Source of the DNA: Theileria orientalis strain Shintoku | Taxonomy: Eukaryota > Apicomplexa > Aconoidasida > Piroplasmida > Theileriidae | Assembly (NCBI RefSeq): GCF_000740895.1 | Contig: NC_025260.1 | Coordinates: 1,344,001 to 1,408,000 of the forward strand | Direction of reading: 5' to 3' | DNA length: 64,000 nucleotides | In this document: positions 1-10,764 of the stretch, in pieces | How positions within the stretch are numbered: the first letter of the stretch is position 1 | Layout: each line of letters opens with the position of its first letter | Made by a program: the position numbers and the translations under genes | Notes under the pieces: generated by a model | What the model saw: only the letters and a program-made list of their open reading frames with translations | The model's database searches: none | What the model was told of the DNA's origin: nothing

Positions 1-1
1 C

Positions 2-367
2 CAGACCACTTACTTTTGCGATAACATATTGGATAACAATGTCAGAACATTTACTGCTAAAAAAGGATTTCTCTTTAACGAGGTTAATGAGGGTACCGGT
101 ATCAATAAGGTTGAAATATGGAAAACTACTAATCCCAATGAATATGCAAATAAGGTTGTCAATGAAGGCGGTAACAAGTTGACCATTTACATCGGAGAGG
201 GTACTAGTGCTTCAACTAAGGTGTTTTACATGGAATCTGACGGTTATTGGACAGAAGCTAATTCTGCATAGAGAACTGGCACAGGTAGATCTGGAGCTGT
301 AACCACAACAGCCAATCAGGCTGGTGGTGGAGCGGCATCCGGTGAGTCTGAGCCAGCTTCATTTTGA
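2..367 (+). pseudogene. 3' end of a FAINT-domain protein, interrupted by an in-frame TAG
   Basis: The frame is open from the left edge, so the 5' part lies outside the window. Residues follow the FAINT (DUF529) pattern: an IWKTTNPNEYANKVV core, then LTIYIGEG and a final VFYMESDGYWTE. FAINT domains are Theileria-lineage modules found in secreted, mostly host-directed proteins. The frame stops with TAG at 269-271. Directly after it the same frame stays open for 31 more codons of Gly/Thr/Ser/Ala/Glu-rich sequence, ending in TGA at 365-367; that composition is typical of tails in this family. The gene is therefore either a functional copy with an early stop, or one broken by a nonsense mutation. 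No ATG is visible in the part present. The FAINT call is secure; pseudogene status is not. Confidence 0.6.
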
Positions 368-932
368 AGTTAATATGGTTGTACCATATAAACTGGGCGC
401 TACAGCCCTAAACCTGGTTCAACCGACTGGGCAACACACAACTGCCTTGGCGGTTTAATCTGATTGTACCATATACACATAGTAGTTAATGTAACTTCGA
501 TGGAGAACCATAGCACTAACTTAGCTACAAACACATTAATCAAAATTTAGTTTACGTAGATGTTCATGAGAATCATGTAGGAATTATCAACACTATTCAC
601 ATAGTTATTAAGACATTACTTTCCATAGAAAACAAATTAAGCCTCGAACCTACCTAAAGTAAATTATAGCCACTATAATAGAAGCACCAGGACAAGGGGC
701 GAGAAGGACTTCTGTCTAGTTCCTAACACATTGACCCATTTGTACAATCTGTGACCTAGTTCATAGTTTTACAGCCATCCAGAGTCATTCTTAGCCATGA
801 ATACAAGCGAAAATTGAAATGTGCTGGATTCCATATCGGCATTGTGATGCATCACCCCCACTGGACACTTGTATTCACTTGTTTTGTTTTATCTTTTGTA
901 TCACCGTTTGTTAATTTAATTTCTAGATAAAG
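368..932. other. Intergenic, no gene seen
   Basis: AT-rich spacer between the FAINT fragment and the small secreted protein gene. No reading frame of note and no RNA gene seen. Its right end should hold the promoter and 5' UTR of the gene starting at 933. Confidence 0.5.
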
Positions 933-1472
933 ATGAATAAATTCGCAGCCACTATGTTGGGTATGGCCCTTGCCTCCTGCGCAATGGGCGTTTCAACACC
1001 CGTCGTCCTCGACAAGCCCCTTTTGGAGGGAAAAGACGATAGATTCGCAGTAGTTCTCCACCATCACCATGCTGCTGATGTAGCTGGTACTCCTCACAAG
1101 TTGAGGTTTTTGATGCTGGTGCCCAAATTGGGAGCTGATTTGACCGGCGGATTTGCATCGGGACTCACACCTGTCGTCCACGCCAACATGACACTTGGCG
1201 AAGGTGAGCATTTGACAGAATTGGTTGGACTTTCTGACTGCGCCACCTGGCTCGCTTTCGTTATGGGCGTTTTCCATACAGCGACCGGTTCAGTCTCCTT
1301 CAAGGCCTTCCACGGTCTTAAGGGTGCCTTGAAACTTGACGTAGGAGTCGGCCCCGTTGCAGATTTTGTTAAGGACCACGTCCACAACCCCGTAATGGCC
1401 GGAATGCTCAAGTTGATGCCATCACATCTCTTAACACACAAGCTTTTGGCTCTTTTCCCTCATGCTCATTAA
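933..1472 (+). CDS. Small secreted orphan protein, His-rich
   Basis: A single-exon frame of 179 codons with an ATG start. The N-terminus (MNKFAATMLGMALASCAMG) looks like a cleavable signal peptide, so the product is probably secreted or exported. The mature part has a run of four His near residue 43, scattered further His (ending PHAH), and only a few Cys. There is no FAINT domain, membrane anchor or known motif. The coding region is GC-richer than its flanks and free of repeats, which argues that it is real. I do not recognise the family. It sits beside a FAINT gene end, a setting in which Theileria genomes often carry lineage-specific secreted proteins. A role in the host cell or at the parasite surface is only a guess. 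Confidence 0.65.
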   Translation: MNKFAATMLGMALASCAMGVSTPVVLDKPLLEGKDDRFAVVLHHHHAADVAGTPHKLRFLMLVPKLGADLTGGFASGLTPVVHANMTLGEGEHLTELVGLSDCATWLAFVMGVFHTATGSVSFKAFHGLKGALKLDVGVGPVADFVKDHVHNPVMAGMLKLMPSHLLTHKLLALFPHAH

Positions 1473-1961
1473 GGGCTGTATAAGATATATAGATTAAATC
1501 TCACATGTTCCATTACAATGTTTATTCAAAAAGATAACCAGTTGTGATACTCACAATTTTGTAATGTGATACTTAAACTTACGCGCACACTAGTTACGCA
1601 TATATATGTACATAAATTTATTTACATACGTTTACATATGTTTAAGTATGTACACTTCATGTTTTATCAGTTTAACTTGCCTATATGCTCAGCGGTCTAA
1701 CCTTACCTATTAACTCTTTAATAGCTATGAGTTCTTTGATACATATTAGTTCTTTGGTAGCTATTAACTCTTGATAACTATGAGTTTTTTAATAACTATA
1801 AGTTCTGTGGCACCTATCAGCTCTTGATAACTATGAGTTCTGTGGTACCTATTACCTCTTTAATAACTATGAATTCTTTGGTAGCCATTAGCTCTTTGGT
1901 AGTCAACACTGTGAATTGGTCCAATAGTAGAGTAATGGGTAAGACTGCTATAATCTTAAGA
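1473..1961. repeat. Intergenic with degenerate tandem repeat
   Basis: From about 1700 to 1905 the sequence repeats variants of a roughly 17-20 base unit built from 'actatgagttctttggtag' and 'ctattaactcttgataact'. The copies are imperfect. A short frame across them reads as Ser/Ile/Leu/Val repeats and is not taken as a gene. The repeat lies between the convergent ends of the secreted orphan and the U2AF gene. Confidence 0.6.
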
Positions 1962-3353
1962 TCACTCCTGGACGTCCATCTCCTTCAAGTCGGGAATTAT
2001 CACCTTGGATAACTGGGCGTACACGTCAGGCTCAAGAGGCTTCATCTCTATCAGGCGGTTCTCGTACTTGCGGTTGCTCATGTGCTCAACGCAGGAAACG
2101 AGCTCCTGGTTGCTCTCAAACTCAATGAGCATGTCGCCAACCTGAAAGTCCTTGGCAAGCTCCCTGTGCCTGGGAGCAACGATGAGAGCGGAGGCTATCT
2201 TGCCGTGCTTCGCGAACTCCTCCCTGACGTCGTCGAGCACGTCGAGGTATTCAATCTCTGCCTCTATGGTCTCAGGGAGCACTATCTGCACGAGGTGCAG
2301 GCACGTGCCCTTGAAGGCGTCGAGTGCAGGGGCGGAGCTCGTGAGCACTGGCGGCACCACGATCTGCTGCTGCGTCGCGCTCTTCATCGACGTCGAGGAG
2401 TAGTCGTTGGGGCGCGAGACGCGCAGCTGCACGCCCATACAGGTCATGCCGTCCATGGTGAGGGCGCGCTCAGTCTCCTCGACGCTCGCGAACTCGACGA
2501 AGCCATAGTTGCCCTTGTCCTTGGCGAACCAGACGTAGAGCACTGGCGACACGTTCGGGTCGTTGCAGAAGTTGCGATTTCTCATTTCGTTCCAGATGAG
2601 GTTTTGGAACCCCGTTTCCGTGAGCCCCGTGTTCACGGGCAGGTTTCCGAAGTAGAGTCTTCTCAGCTTCCGCGTCGAGTTCATGAGCGCAGGGTCTCCG
2701 CCCAGTATGGTGTTCTGCTCCGCCTTCGCCACCCACTGGAAGCCGTCCCAGAAAAGGCGCACCGTCTGGTGGCCCTCCTGGTCTGCCAGCTTCTGGAAGC
2801 CGCCAGCTCTCCGGATGCACTCCGCCTGCGCCTTCCTGCGCCTCCTCTCCGCCGCCCTCGACCTCGCGTGGCTCTCTGAAATGTCTCTGTTGAGCAGGAG
2901 GTTTTCCTCCTCGGGCTCCCTTTCGCTTCTGAACCTATCTCTTGACCTTCTGTGCCTACTGCCTGAGCGCCTGCTCCTCTCAGACCTTTCGTACCTGTCG
3001 CCTCTCTCGGACCTTTCCCCTCTGTCGTGGAGGTCTCTGGAGCGCCTGTCGTACCTGTTTCGCGAGTCTCTGCTTCTCGAACGTCTGTGTCTGCGACTCC
3101 TCGAGTTTGAGCGTCGTTTACTGGAGGCGTAGGGGTCTCTGCGGCTCTCGTGCCTTTCTGACCTGTGCGACTCTGCTTTGCTGTGAGAATTGTTAGTCCT
3201 ACTCGAGTTGTCGTCTACGTTGTTTGAATGGTGGTCCGGCCTCGTCGAAGTATGCTCTGTTCCGTAGGAAGGCTGATCACCTTCATCCTTGCTGTATGAA
3301 CTGGAATTATTCATGTAAGAGTAGCTGTCGTATTTATACTGTTCTGATGACAT
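1962..3353 (-). CDS. U2AF2: U2AF large subunit (U2AF65-like splicing factor)
   Basis: Single-exon gene, 463 aa, ATG at 3353. Residues about 55-150 form an RS-type domain rich in RSRR, RYDRRSR and SRSR dipeptides. An RRM follows at about 230-315, with RNP2-like LRRLYFGNLP and RNP1-like YGFVEFAS. The C-terminal region (about 350-450) fits a UHM-type RRM: MLIEFES in the RNP1 position and RKYENR in the place of the RxF loop. In animals and yeast U2AF65 recognises the polypyrimidine tract through RRM1 and RRM2 and contacts SF1 through the UHM. Here only one canonical RRM separates the RS region from the UHM, so a middle RRM appears to be missing or unrecognisable. The product should act in 3' splice-site recognition in the nucleus, relevant in a genome with many very short introns. 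An alternative is another RS-RRM protein with a UHM, such as a PUF60 or RBM39 relative. Confidence 0.8.
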   Translation of the reverse strand: MSSEQYKYDSYSYMNNSSSYSKDEGDQPSYGTEHTSTRPDHHSNNVDDNSSRTNNSHSKAESHRSERHESRRDPYASSKRRSNSRSRRHRRSRSRDSRNRYDRRSRDLHDRGERSERGDRYERSERSRRSGSRHRRSRDRFRSEREPEEENLLLNRDISESHARSRAAERRRRKAQAECIRRAGGFQKLADQEGHQTVRLFWDGFQWVAKAEQNTILGGDPALMNSTRKLRRLYFGNLPVNTGLTETGFQNLIWNEMRNRNFCNDPNVSPVLYVWFAKDKGNYGFVEFASVEETERALTMDGMTCMGVQLRVSRPNDYSSTSMKSATQQQIVVPPVLTSSAPALDAFKGTCLHLVQIVLPETIEAEIEYLDVLDDVREEFAKHGKIASALIVAPRHRELAKDFQVGDMLIEFESNQELVSCVEHMSNRKYENRLIEMKPLEPDVYAQLSKVIIPDLKEMDVQE

Positions 3354-3727
3354 TTTTTAAATATATACAACCCTTGTAAAAATTTATTAAATACATTCTT
3401 CTCAGTATACTTTAGTTTAATAAAGTTGGTTCCCCCACGAGTTGCTCCCGTTAATTTTATTATTTTTTTAAGGTTTCTTATACTAATATTTTATACTCTA
3501 TTTTGTTGACACATTTTAGTACCACTAATATTATCTCTTTTGACATATTTATTAACTTTAATTCTTATTTTTATCACCACTACTCATTACACAATTAAAC
3601 ACACTTTACTTATACGCCTCAATTTCCTCATTATTTAACTTATACCTACTGCAATTTACACCTAATACCGACTTCCATTCGAATAACACATAATATCACA
3701 ATATAAACTACATTAACGTCCTAGGGA
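3354..3727. other. Intergenic, AT-rich
   Basis: Spacer between the 5' end of the U2AF gene and the 3' end of the eIF2B gamma gene, both on the minus strand. It should hold the U2AF promoter. I see no gene or structured RNA. Confidence 0.4.
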
Positions 3728-5430
3728 CTACATAAACGATGGAATATAGTCCTTCTCCAGCTGTGTTCCCTCGGCCACCTCACTCCCCGACTTTACGAGC
3801 ACGTTTTTCAGCTAAATGCAATTATCATTTACTCAACACACGTTTGATTTACTCCCGACTACCACTGAGTCTCCGACAAACGTCTTCGTCAGCACTGCGT
3901 CCTCCAGTACTCTACAGTTGTCCATGACCACGCAATCCGTTATTTTCACGTTATTTCCAATGGTCACATTGTCCCCTGCATGCTCAATTTTGTTAAAACT
4001 CGTGATATTGTATTAATGGCACTTAACTGACTCAACACTATAACAACTCCATAATTAACTATTCTATCGGCTATTTTGAAGAGATCTCAAATACACCGCA
4101 CTCACCTATTACGCTATTTTTAATCTCGCTCGTGTCGTTCAAGTCCACATTGCCCAGAACTGCGTTTTTGATCTACAGCTTTACGGTTAATCGCACACTT
4201 ACCTTCCCCTTCTTTACGCCCTTTCTACACAGCTGCATATTTGCCCAGTACAGCGTGTCTACGCTGTTGATGCGGCAACACTTAAAATTGTCTCCGGATG
4301 CTACGAAGTAGTGTACCTTATGTTCGTCGTCGTCTGCGTCACTTAGTTTCCACGTTCTATCGGTAGAGTGAGGGCCTATAAACAGTGAACATGGGCTGTG
4401 TTTGATGGTTGGCACCAATACTACTGCTAAGAGCCACTATGTAAACCAACAGTATGTGGAAGCAGAGAGCATCTGCTGTATAAAAACCTACCAGACAGGA
4501 ACGGAGTCCCCTGCATCTTGATCACGTATGGTAACAGGTCCATCTACAGGGCATTACGGGAAAGGAGGCAACCTACCCTTATACTAGAATTTAAAAGCTG
4601 TTCGTTCGATGTGACATCAAATACAAGTCTAGAAAAGGCGTACACGTGCAAATCTACCAGATTTCTTCTTAAGATGCACTTTTGGTTCCTACTGAAGTGC
4701 CACTTGTACAGCTCATACGGGTCTCCGTTATCCAGCGCTACCTGCTGAACCAGGCCGAGAATACGGCCATTGTGCTCGTTTAGGGTCGTCACCACCTTGT
4801 ACTTGTAGCTCCAGTCCTCGTAATCGTTGCCTCCGAGGCACACGTTCATGCTGGTTGCTGCAGCCGAAGCCGTACTCGCGCCCTTACTGCCAGAACTGCC
4901 GCCCTTGGGGGCAGCCTTACCGCCAGTGCTGCCCGCTCCGTGGGTTGGATCCAGCAGAGCTATCGTACACAGCCTGGCACTCCTGGAGTGCTCATTCACA
5001 AAGGTCCTAAAGTCAAACGGCCCGTACAAGTCACATGGGACCACAACGAAGTCCCCTGCAACACTGCTGGAGAGCCCATTTAGTATGTCGGTGGTGCCCT
5101 GGTCTTCGACTGGATAAACCGACACACTCGGCTGTACGCTCAACTCCTCGTTAAGCAGCGATACGCAATGCTTTGCGTGCTCCTCAACTTGAGAATATGC
5201 CTGCTTATTCGTGACAATTGCCAGCTCTAAATGTTTATATTAACACTACGTTAGTGGATACCCTTGAAGCCTGCGCTGAGCAGATTGTGTAAAAGGTGAT
5301 GCAAAATACTCTTCCCGGAGAGCTTAATCAAGGGTTTCGGGACTGTGTCGGTGAGGAATGAGAAGTTATTTGAGTTGCCGCCTGCCATTATCACGGCAGT
5401 GAAGCTAGAACACGGCGACTCTTCCTCCAT
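3728..5430 (-). CDS. EIF2B3: eIF2B gamma subunit (nucleotidyltransferase-like plus hexapeptide-repeat protein)
   Basis: Seven-exon gene; exons, 5' to 3' on the minus strand: 5430-5262, 5226-4577, 4543-4492, 4420-4203, 4172-4106, 3975-3842, 3811-3728. Together they give 457 aa. The N-terminus (FTAVIMAGG, then TVPKPLIKLSGKSILHHLL) matches the pyrophosphorylase-like domain of eIF2B gamma. The middle contains RNLVDLHVYAF, aligning with the 'TGLVDAHLY' region of the human protein. The C-terminus has left-handed beta-helix hexapeptide repeats (IKNAVLGNVDL, NVTIGNNVKITDCVVMDN). Gamma rather than epsilon is favoured because there is no C-terminal W2/HEAT domain and the length fits. With the epsilon subunit it forms the catalytic half of the guanine-nucleotide exchange factor for eIF2. 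Residues about 150-190 hold a Gly/Ser/Ala low-complexity insert. Introns are 35, 33, 71, 30, 130 and 30 nt. Confidence 0.85.
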
Positions 5431-6280
5431 TAATTATGTGTATTTTATGACAAATTACGTGAGTGAGCAGCGATAAATAAACTGTTGGATACCATATCTT
5501 TGAATATTGGCGTTTATATAATCTCACAAAGGCTACAATAGAGCTTCACTGAGATAAACACATCGACAAGTACTACTGTACAAAAATGAGCAAACCAGCA
5601 CTAAAGAACTCTAATAAGCACACATAATGGCCAACAAGTAACAAATTTAGACAATAAATGGAAAATAACTCCTCCGCTGATAAACGGTGGTCAATGTGTG
5701 TAGTGCTGATTCCACTACATACTATCACTGAGATTCTACTTCTTTTCGCCAATATTTTAAATATTTAACCTTGTATACCTCTTCACTTTAACTATATTTG
5801 TCAATATACATAAGGTTTGTAACATGGGCCTTTTATCCTAGTCTCCATATGTCTCCCATTCCGCTGACACACAAACACCTTTACCACGGCCTTTTCTCCT
5901 TCGACTGGTTACTATTGGCACCAGTAAATATACCAATGAAGCTCTGATTCTATGTTTGGCGCTATAAGCTCTATATTCGGGCCCCGATTCAAAATCTAAT
6001 ATTACGAGACACGCTTATCTATTTACTAATTTTATTTATTACGTTAATAGATTGTTTTGCAAATATTTGTACACTTGATTTGTTTTTATAAACTTTTAAC
6101 ATTTTAATTTTGTTTTAAACCTTTTCATTTATGTTTAGTTTAGTCACTTTACACATTTATAGTAATTGGTAGACGAGTGTTTTATTTTATTTTCTAAAAA
6201 TTTGCAGTTTATTTTGGATTTAATGTGTTAATTATTTAAATATAATATTCTGACACCCATAGCTTTTTTTTTTGACTAAA
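5431..6280. other. Divergent intergenic region, AT-rich
   Basis: About 850 bases between the start of eIF2B gamma (minus) and the start of the large helical protein gene (plus), so it should carry both promoters. The right half (about 5740-6270) is very AT-rich with long T and A runs. I see no coding frame or RNA gene. Confidence 0.5.
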
Positions 6281-9200
6281 ATGGACACTGATACTAGTAA
6301 GCCGAGTAAGAAGTCTTCTAGTTCCATCTTGAAATCTGAACCGAGTACCAGCGCACCAAAGGAAAAGGCTCTAAAGTCTCCGGGATTCATAACTGTAATC
6401 ACTTAACTACCATTTTTATTCACATAGTTAGGATACCAGTAGAAGAGTTCATTTTTAACAGCACTTTTATTATGGATAGCACTAGTTATTTAACCACGTT
6501 ATCTGATTGATCTTTAGGAACAAGTTCTTGTCGGTCTGCTAAATGACGTGTTTTCATCATGTGTATTTAAATCGGTGCCAAGAATAGACAGTGATCCTGT
6601 TAAACTGGCACATGTTAAGAGCAGTAAGAAGCCACTGCATTACATGATTGCCCTAAAGTGGTCAAAGGCTAAAGTTTCAATACAGGCGATATCACACACA
6701 TTTAACGTTTTCGACAAACAATATACACTGTCACAAGGTAATTCCGGTTAACGTAAATGTAGACATTAATATCAAGCACCTGTTGACATCACCACTTAGT
6801 GATGCAGGCCTATAGATAGAATTCACAGATTTTCCTAGTGTCAACACACCAGTAGTTACATTTGCGTAATATGTACCAGTTAGGCACCAACTGACTTAAT
6901 ATGCAAAAATAGCTATCTAACGTAACCGCTAACCTATAAATAACTGATTAGATGACGCAAGTGTATATGGGCACAAAGGATCACTGATTTCAATTGGACT
7001 GCTTAATGGGCTCCAACTGAGTCTAAAGGAGCCGTGCGACTCGGCGAAGATTCCGATCTCGGTCGTTAAGCACTACATCAACAAGGAGATAAACAGGGGA
7101 GGCTACTGGGCGTACATGTGTAGTCCAGTATTCCTGAACCCGAAGCAGAAAATAGTGGCAAGCAGCCCATCAGTTGCCGGTGAAGCCACTAAGGCCAGCA
7201 GTACTAGGTCAAGTGGCAGCATCAGTAGCAACGGAAGTAAAGGCGATTGCACCAGCGGCTATCCCAGTGGCACTGGCAGTATTGGTAGTCACCACAGCAC
7301 CAGCGGCACCAGGGCCCAAAGTGGCGCCAACGCGGTGGACGGTCCCACAGCCAGCCCCGACAGAAAGCACCAGGACGACCAGAAGGATAGAATTGCTAAG
7401 CTGGTCAAGCTGTCGTCTGAGCAGCTCGAAGTGATCACTCCGACGACCATCCTGGCGCTGCTGTGGTCGATCTACTACACGAACTCGCACGAGCGGCTGA
7501 ACATGCTCTGCGGCCTCCTCTGCAACGAGTTCCTGAACAACCACGAAGACGACGTGCAGGGGCTCGTCTACCTCTTCTTCCTAGCCCAGAGGATGAGCGT
7601 CATCCCGAGGGAGAGGCTCGAGCAGCTGGTGACGGCGAAGTTCAACAGCATGGCGACCCTGGAGCTGCTGACGGTCCAGGACGTGGTGGTGCTGGCGAAC
7701 GTGCTGGAGCACTCAGATTCGAGCTCGATAATGGCCCAGAAGATAGCGACGACGCTGCACTACCACGTAGAGGACATGGCCAAGGAGTGCGTGGTGTATT
7801 TGCTGCGCGGGCTGGTCAGGCTCAACTTCAACTTCGCCCACAACGACCTGTTCACGAAGAAGCTCATGTCGAGGGCCGTGAGCGTGTACGACGACATAGA
7901 GTCTGGGGAACTGCTGCGCGTGCTCTTCGCGACGCTCGCGGTGGTGCCGCACGACGTGGTGAGCTACTTCAACGAGCTGATTTCGAAGACGCTGACCCGA
8001 CTCCACAAGCTCACTGCTAGCCAGATCGCCAGGATAGGCTGCTGCTACGCCACAGCTGTGAACACGAGTGAGATTCTGAGAACGATAGCGAGCCTGAGTG
8101 GAGAGAAGGGCCTGCAGAACAGCGGAAGCGCTGGTTCCACAGCCACTGCGGAGTCTGATACGGCGGCTGGCGGCGAGAAGTCCCACCAGAGGACCGACCT
8201 GCCGGCCCTTCAGGCGCAGAAAGTTGCACAACTTAGGCAGGCCCTGAGTGGAAAGTCGCGGAACAAGTCAAGCCACATTTACCACTGCCTAGAAAGGCAC
8301 TTCAGAGTCAGCTCGGCCAACTATAGGCCTTCGGAGAAGCACCTGCTGCACATGATCCACGAGTCAGTGGTCTACAAATCCGGCTTCCAGTTCTCCAAGG
8401 ACCTGATTAAAAAGGGCTTAGACTACGGGGACAATTTGTCGTACGCGTTTTCTCTGATCGCCGACTTGGCCAGCAGCATTAACTCAGGCAGAAGGAACAA
8501 CGTGAAGGAGCTGGAGGAGCAGGCGAACAACCCGGCCTATAGCAACAGCTATCGCATGTTCTTCCTGAACCTGATTGACGACTGCTGCAACAACAGCCAC
8601 CTCTATGACACTGCCCTCATGGACGAAGTTATATTTTCACTACTGACGCTGAAGATAGACATCGGTCCAATAAACGAGGTACTTTATACGTCAAATTAAT
8701 CTAGTTATCGCCAGTGTAACTATTTATTTCCAGCGACCTAGTTAGAAACGTATCTCCTAACCTAATAAAACGCAATACCAACCATTAATAAAACAACTAA
8801 TCAATTATTAATAAAACAACTAATCAATTATTAATAAAACAACTAATCAACTATTAATAAAACACATAATCAACCGTTTAACAGGCGATGCTCATGACCA
8901 CGGGGGAAGCCGTGAAAAACACAAGTGGCATCATTCAAATCCACATGGTTCAATACGCGAATGAAATGATCAACCAGTATTCAATGGCCAGAAATGTGAT
9001 GCTATGGAGTCGAGCAAAGAGCGGTGGAGACGGAAAATTAGTAGTTTCAGGGGTGGAGATCAACGACGAGTGCCTGTACCTGCTGGGCAGAGACAGGACG
9101 AAACTCAGTGAGCCACCCGTGGCCTCAGCGCCTAGTGCGACTGCTGCTGCTACCACAACTGCTGATAAGAGTGGAAGTGGCGGCAGCACAGTTGCCAGCA

Positions 9201-9726
9201 GTGGCACCAGTAATATCAGCAACACTGCTCCTAGTGGGACCAACAGCAGTGCCAAGGGCAGAGCCATTACTAGGACCAGCAAAGCATCCAGCAACGGTGA
9301 TTCAGAATCCAAAAGGCATTCTAGGCCTGAGACGAAAGAGACAACAGGGTCAGTTTATGCGTTTCATAGTTTATTAGCAATGCGAATCAGCAAACTGCCA
9401 CCGGAAGTTCTAAGAACGAGGGTGATCCTGCCGTCAATGGCATTAGTGGCACCAGCAGTGGCGTAACAACAAAAGCAGAATCTGGAATTACAGGGGAATC
9501 ATCAGAAGTATTGGCCTCAGAGGCCATCATCTGTGGTAAGGGAGACGGTGTGCAGACGGCCAGGGAGGAGGACCTTCAGAACCTGGTGAAGATATTGATG
9601 GGACTGCCGAAATCAGCACAGCTCGGTATGTTTATATTCGAGTATCCATGGCACAAATCCCCTGGCTGTTATGTGTGTGCTCTTTTGTTAAATGGTCAGG
9701 GCACAGTTGAGGTGAAAGCGCACTGA
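6281..9726 (+). CDS. Conserved helical-repeat-like protein of unknown function
   Basis: Five-exon model: 6281-6394, 6518-6737, 6952-8678, 8885-9348, 9378-9726, in phase, 957 aa. The N-terminus is a Ser/Lys-rich leader. After a Ser/Gly/Thr-rich linker (about residues 160-230), the third exon encodes a long helical array (ITPTTILALLWSIYY, LTVQDVVVLANVLEHS, and so on) that looks like helical repeats of the FASTK/heptatricopeptide kind seen in many apicomplexan organellar RNA-binding proteins. I see no RAP domain. A second low-complexity region lies in exon 4. The fourth intron (9349-9377) is only 29 nt; without it the frame would switch to an unrelated reading. The 3' end is uncertain: a donor-like GTATGT follows 9626, so the last 30 codons may be intronic. 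Intron 3 contains a tandem repeat. Function unknown; the fold suggestion is an inference from pattern only. Confidence 0.65.
8785..8876. repeat. 23-bp tandem repeat inside an intron
   Basis: About four copies of 'attaataaaacaactaatca' plus 'att' run head to tail; the last copy is diverged. The array lies wholly in intron 3 of the surrounding helical-repeat gene, just upstream of the acceptor at 8883-8884. Confidence 0.85.
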
Positions 9727-10120
9727 GTGGACAAGGAGTAGCTAATTAACCAAAATTACCATTTAAATAGCATCTAAGATCACTTAATTAGTATATTAAA
9801 GTAAATTAATTAGCTGCTGGTACAAAAATAAACTATATACTGTAAATTGGCTACACCCTACATAGCTGCACACACAGACCGGTTTAAATGGTAGTTAGGT
9901 GTGAAAATACGACCTTCTTCTAAATATTTGATTTAAAAATCAATAAATAGGCAACTACTATTGATAATTTATAGTTAATAGTTAATTTGAATAGAAATCA
10001 TACACAGCTATTCAACTGGTAACGGTCATACACCAGTCTTATTCAAACTCCTACCCACTTTAACCAGTTAAATCAACATACAAATAACCAAGAAACAGCT
10101 TCACGCTCTTATTAAAAATT
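9727..10120. other. Intergenic, AT-rich
   Basis: Spacer between the end of the helical-repeat gene and the tRNA. It is rich in short TAATTA and AATTAATTA words. The only feature seen is an A5 run at 10114-10118 which, read on the minus strand, is a T5 RNA polymerase III terminator for the tRNA. Confidence 0.5.
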
Positions 10121-10203
10121 GCACGAAGTGGGATTTGAACCCACGAGGACTCTCGCCCACCAGAACTTGAGTCTGGCGCCTTTGACCGCTCGGCCATCCG
10201 TGC
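10121..10203 (-). tRNA. tRNA-Leu (anticodon CAA)
   Basis: On the minus strand the sequence folds as a type II cloverleaf of 83 nt. The acceptor stem pairs GCACGGA with TTCGTGC. A D-arm follows with the A-box-like GGCCGAGCGGTC, then an anticodon stem CCAGA/TCTGG around CTCAAGT, giving anticodon CAA. The variable arm is long, as expected for Leu, and the T-arm is GTGGG-TTCAAAT-CCCAC (B box). No intron is seen, and no encoded CCA. A T5 run 2 nt past the 3' end on the minus strand is a pol III terminator. It reads UUG codons in the cytosol. Confidence 0.95.
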
Positions 10204-10273
10204 CCTGTGGTACCCTCAAATATTACTTTAAACTTGTTGCAATGGAAATTAAAATTGTTCAGACGGAAAACCT

Positions 10274-10764
10274 ATGTTTGAATTACTCAAGTCCTACCAG
10301 ACGAAGTTGGAAATGGCGACAGCGGACTTGAGCAGCTTTTCTAATGCTTCCACAGACTACGATTCTTACACCGACACCAGCTCTGACAGCGTGAAATCCA
10401 AAACGCCTACGGTCTCCAGTGAAACTTCCAAAACTTCAATCACAAGGGTTCTAGAAAACGTGAAATTGAAGAACAAACTCAAGGGGGCGAGGGGCGTGAA
10501 CCGGTCAGGGACGGTGAAGCCGATTGAGAAGCCCAGGGATAAACTAGGTACACACTAGATATTTAGCTCCCAAGGGAAACGCCTGGCGTCCACTAGATAT
10601 TCATGTGTCTACCTAAATATTCAACTCATCAACGACGCGTAGAAGCTGAGGAGGATGGCAAGAGGTACGAACTATTTTACAGACTGCGAACCTCCAAAAA
10701 GGTCACCATCGAGCTTGAGAAGAGGGAGATCCAGATAATCTACAAATACGTGAAAGTTAAATAA
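10274..10764 (+). CDS. Small conserved hypothetical protein, two exons
   Basis: Exons 10274-10547 and 10643-10764 join in phase at a GT-AG intron of 95 nt and give 131 aa. The first half is Ser/Thr-rich (about residues 18-60) and then basic. The second exon encodes a compact charged domain (YELFYRLRTSKKVTIELEK, then IQIIYKYVKVK) that ends the protein. The second exon has no frame of its own with a start, but its composition is clearly coding. There is no signal peptide or membrane segment. The gene starts 70 bases from the divergently transcribed tRNA-Leu. I do not recognise the family; a nuclear or RNA-associated role would be a guess from the basic C-terminus. Confidence 0.6.
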
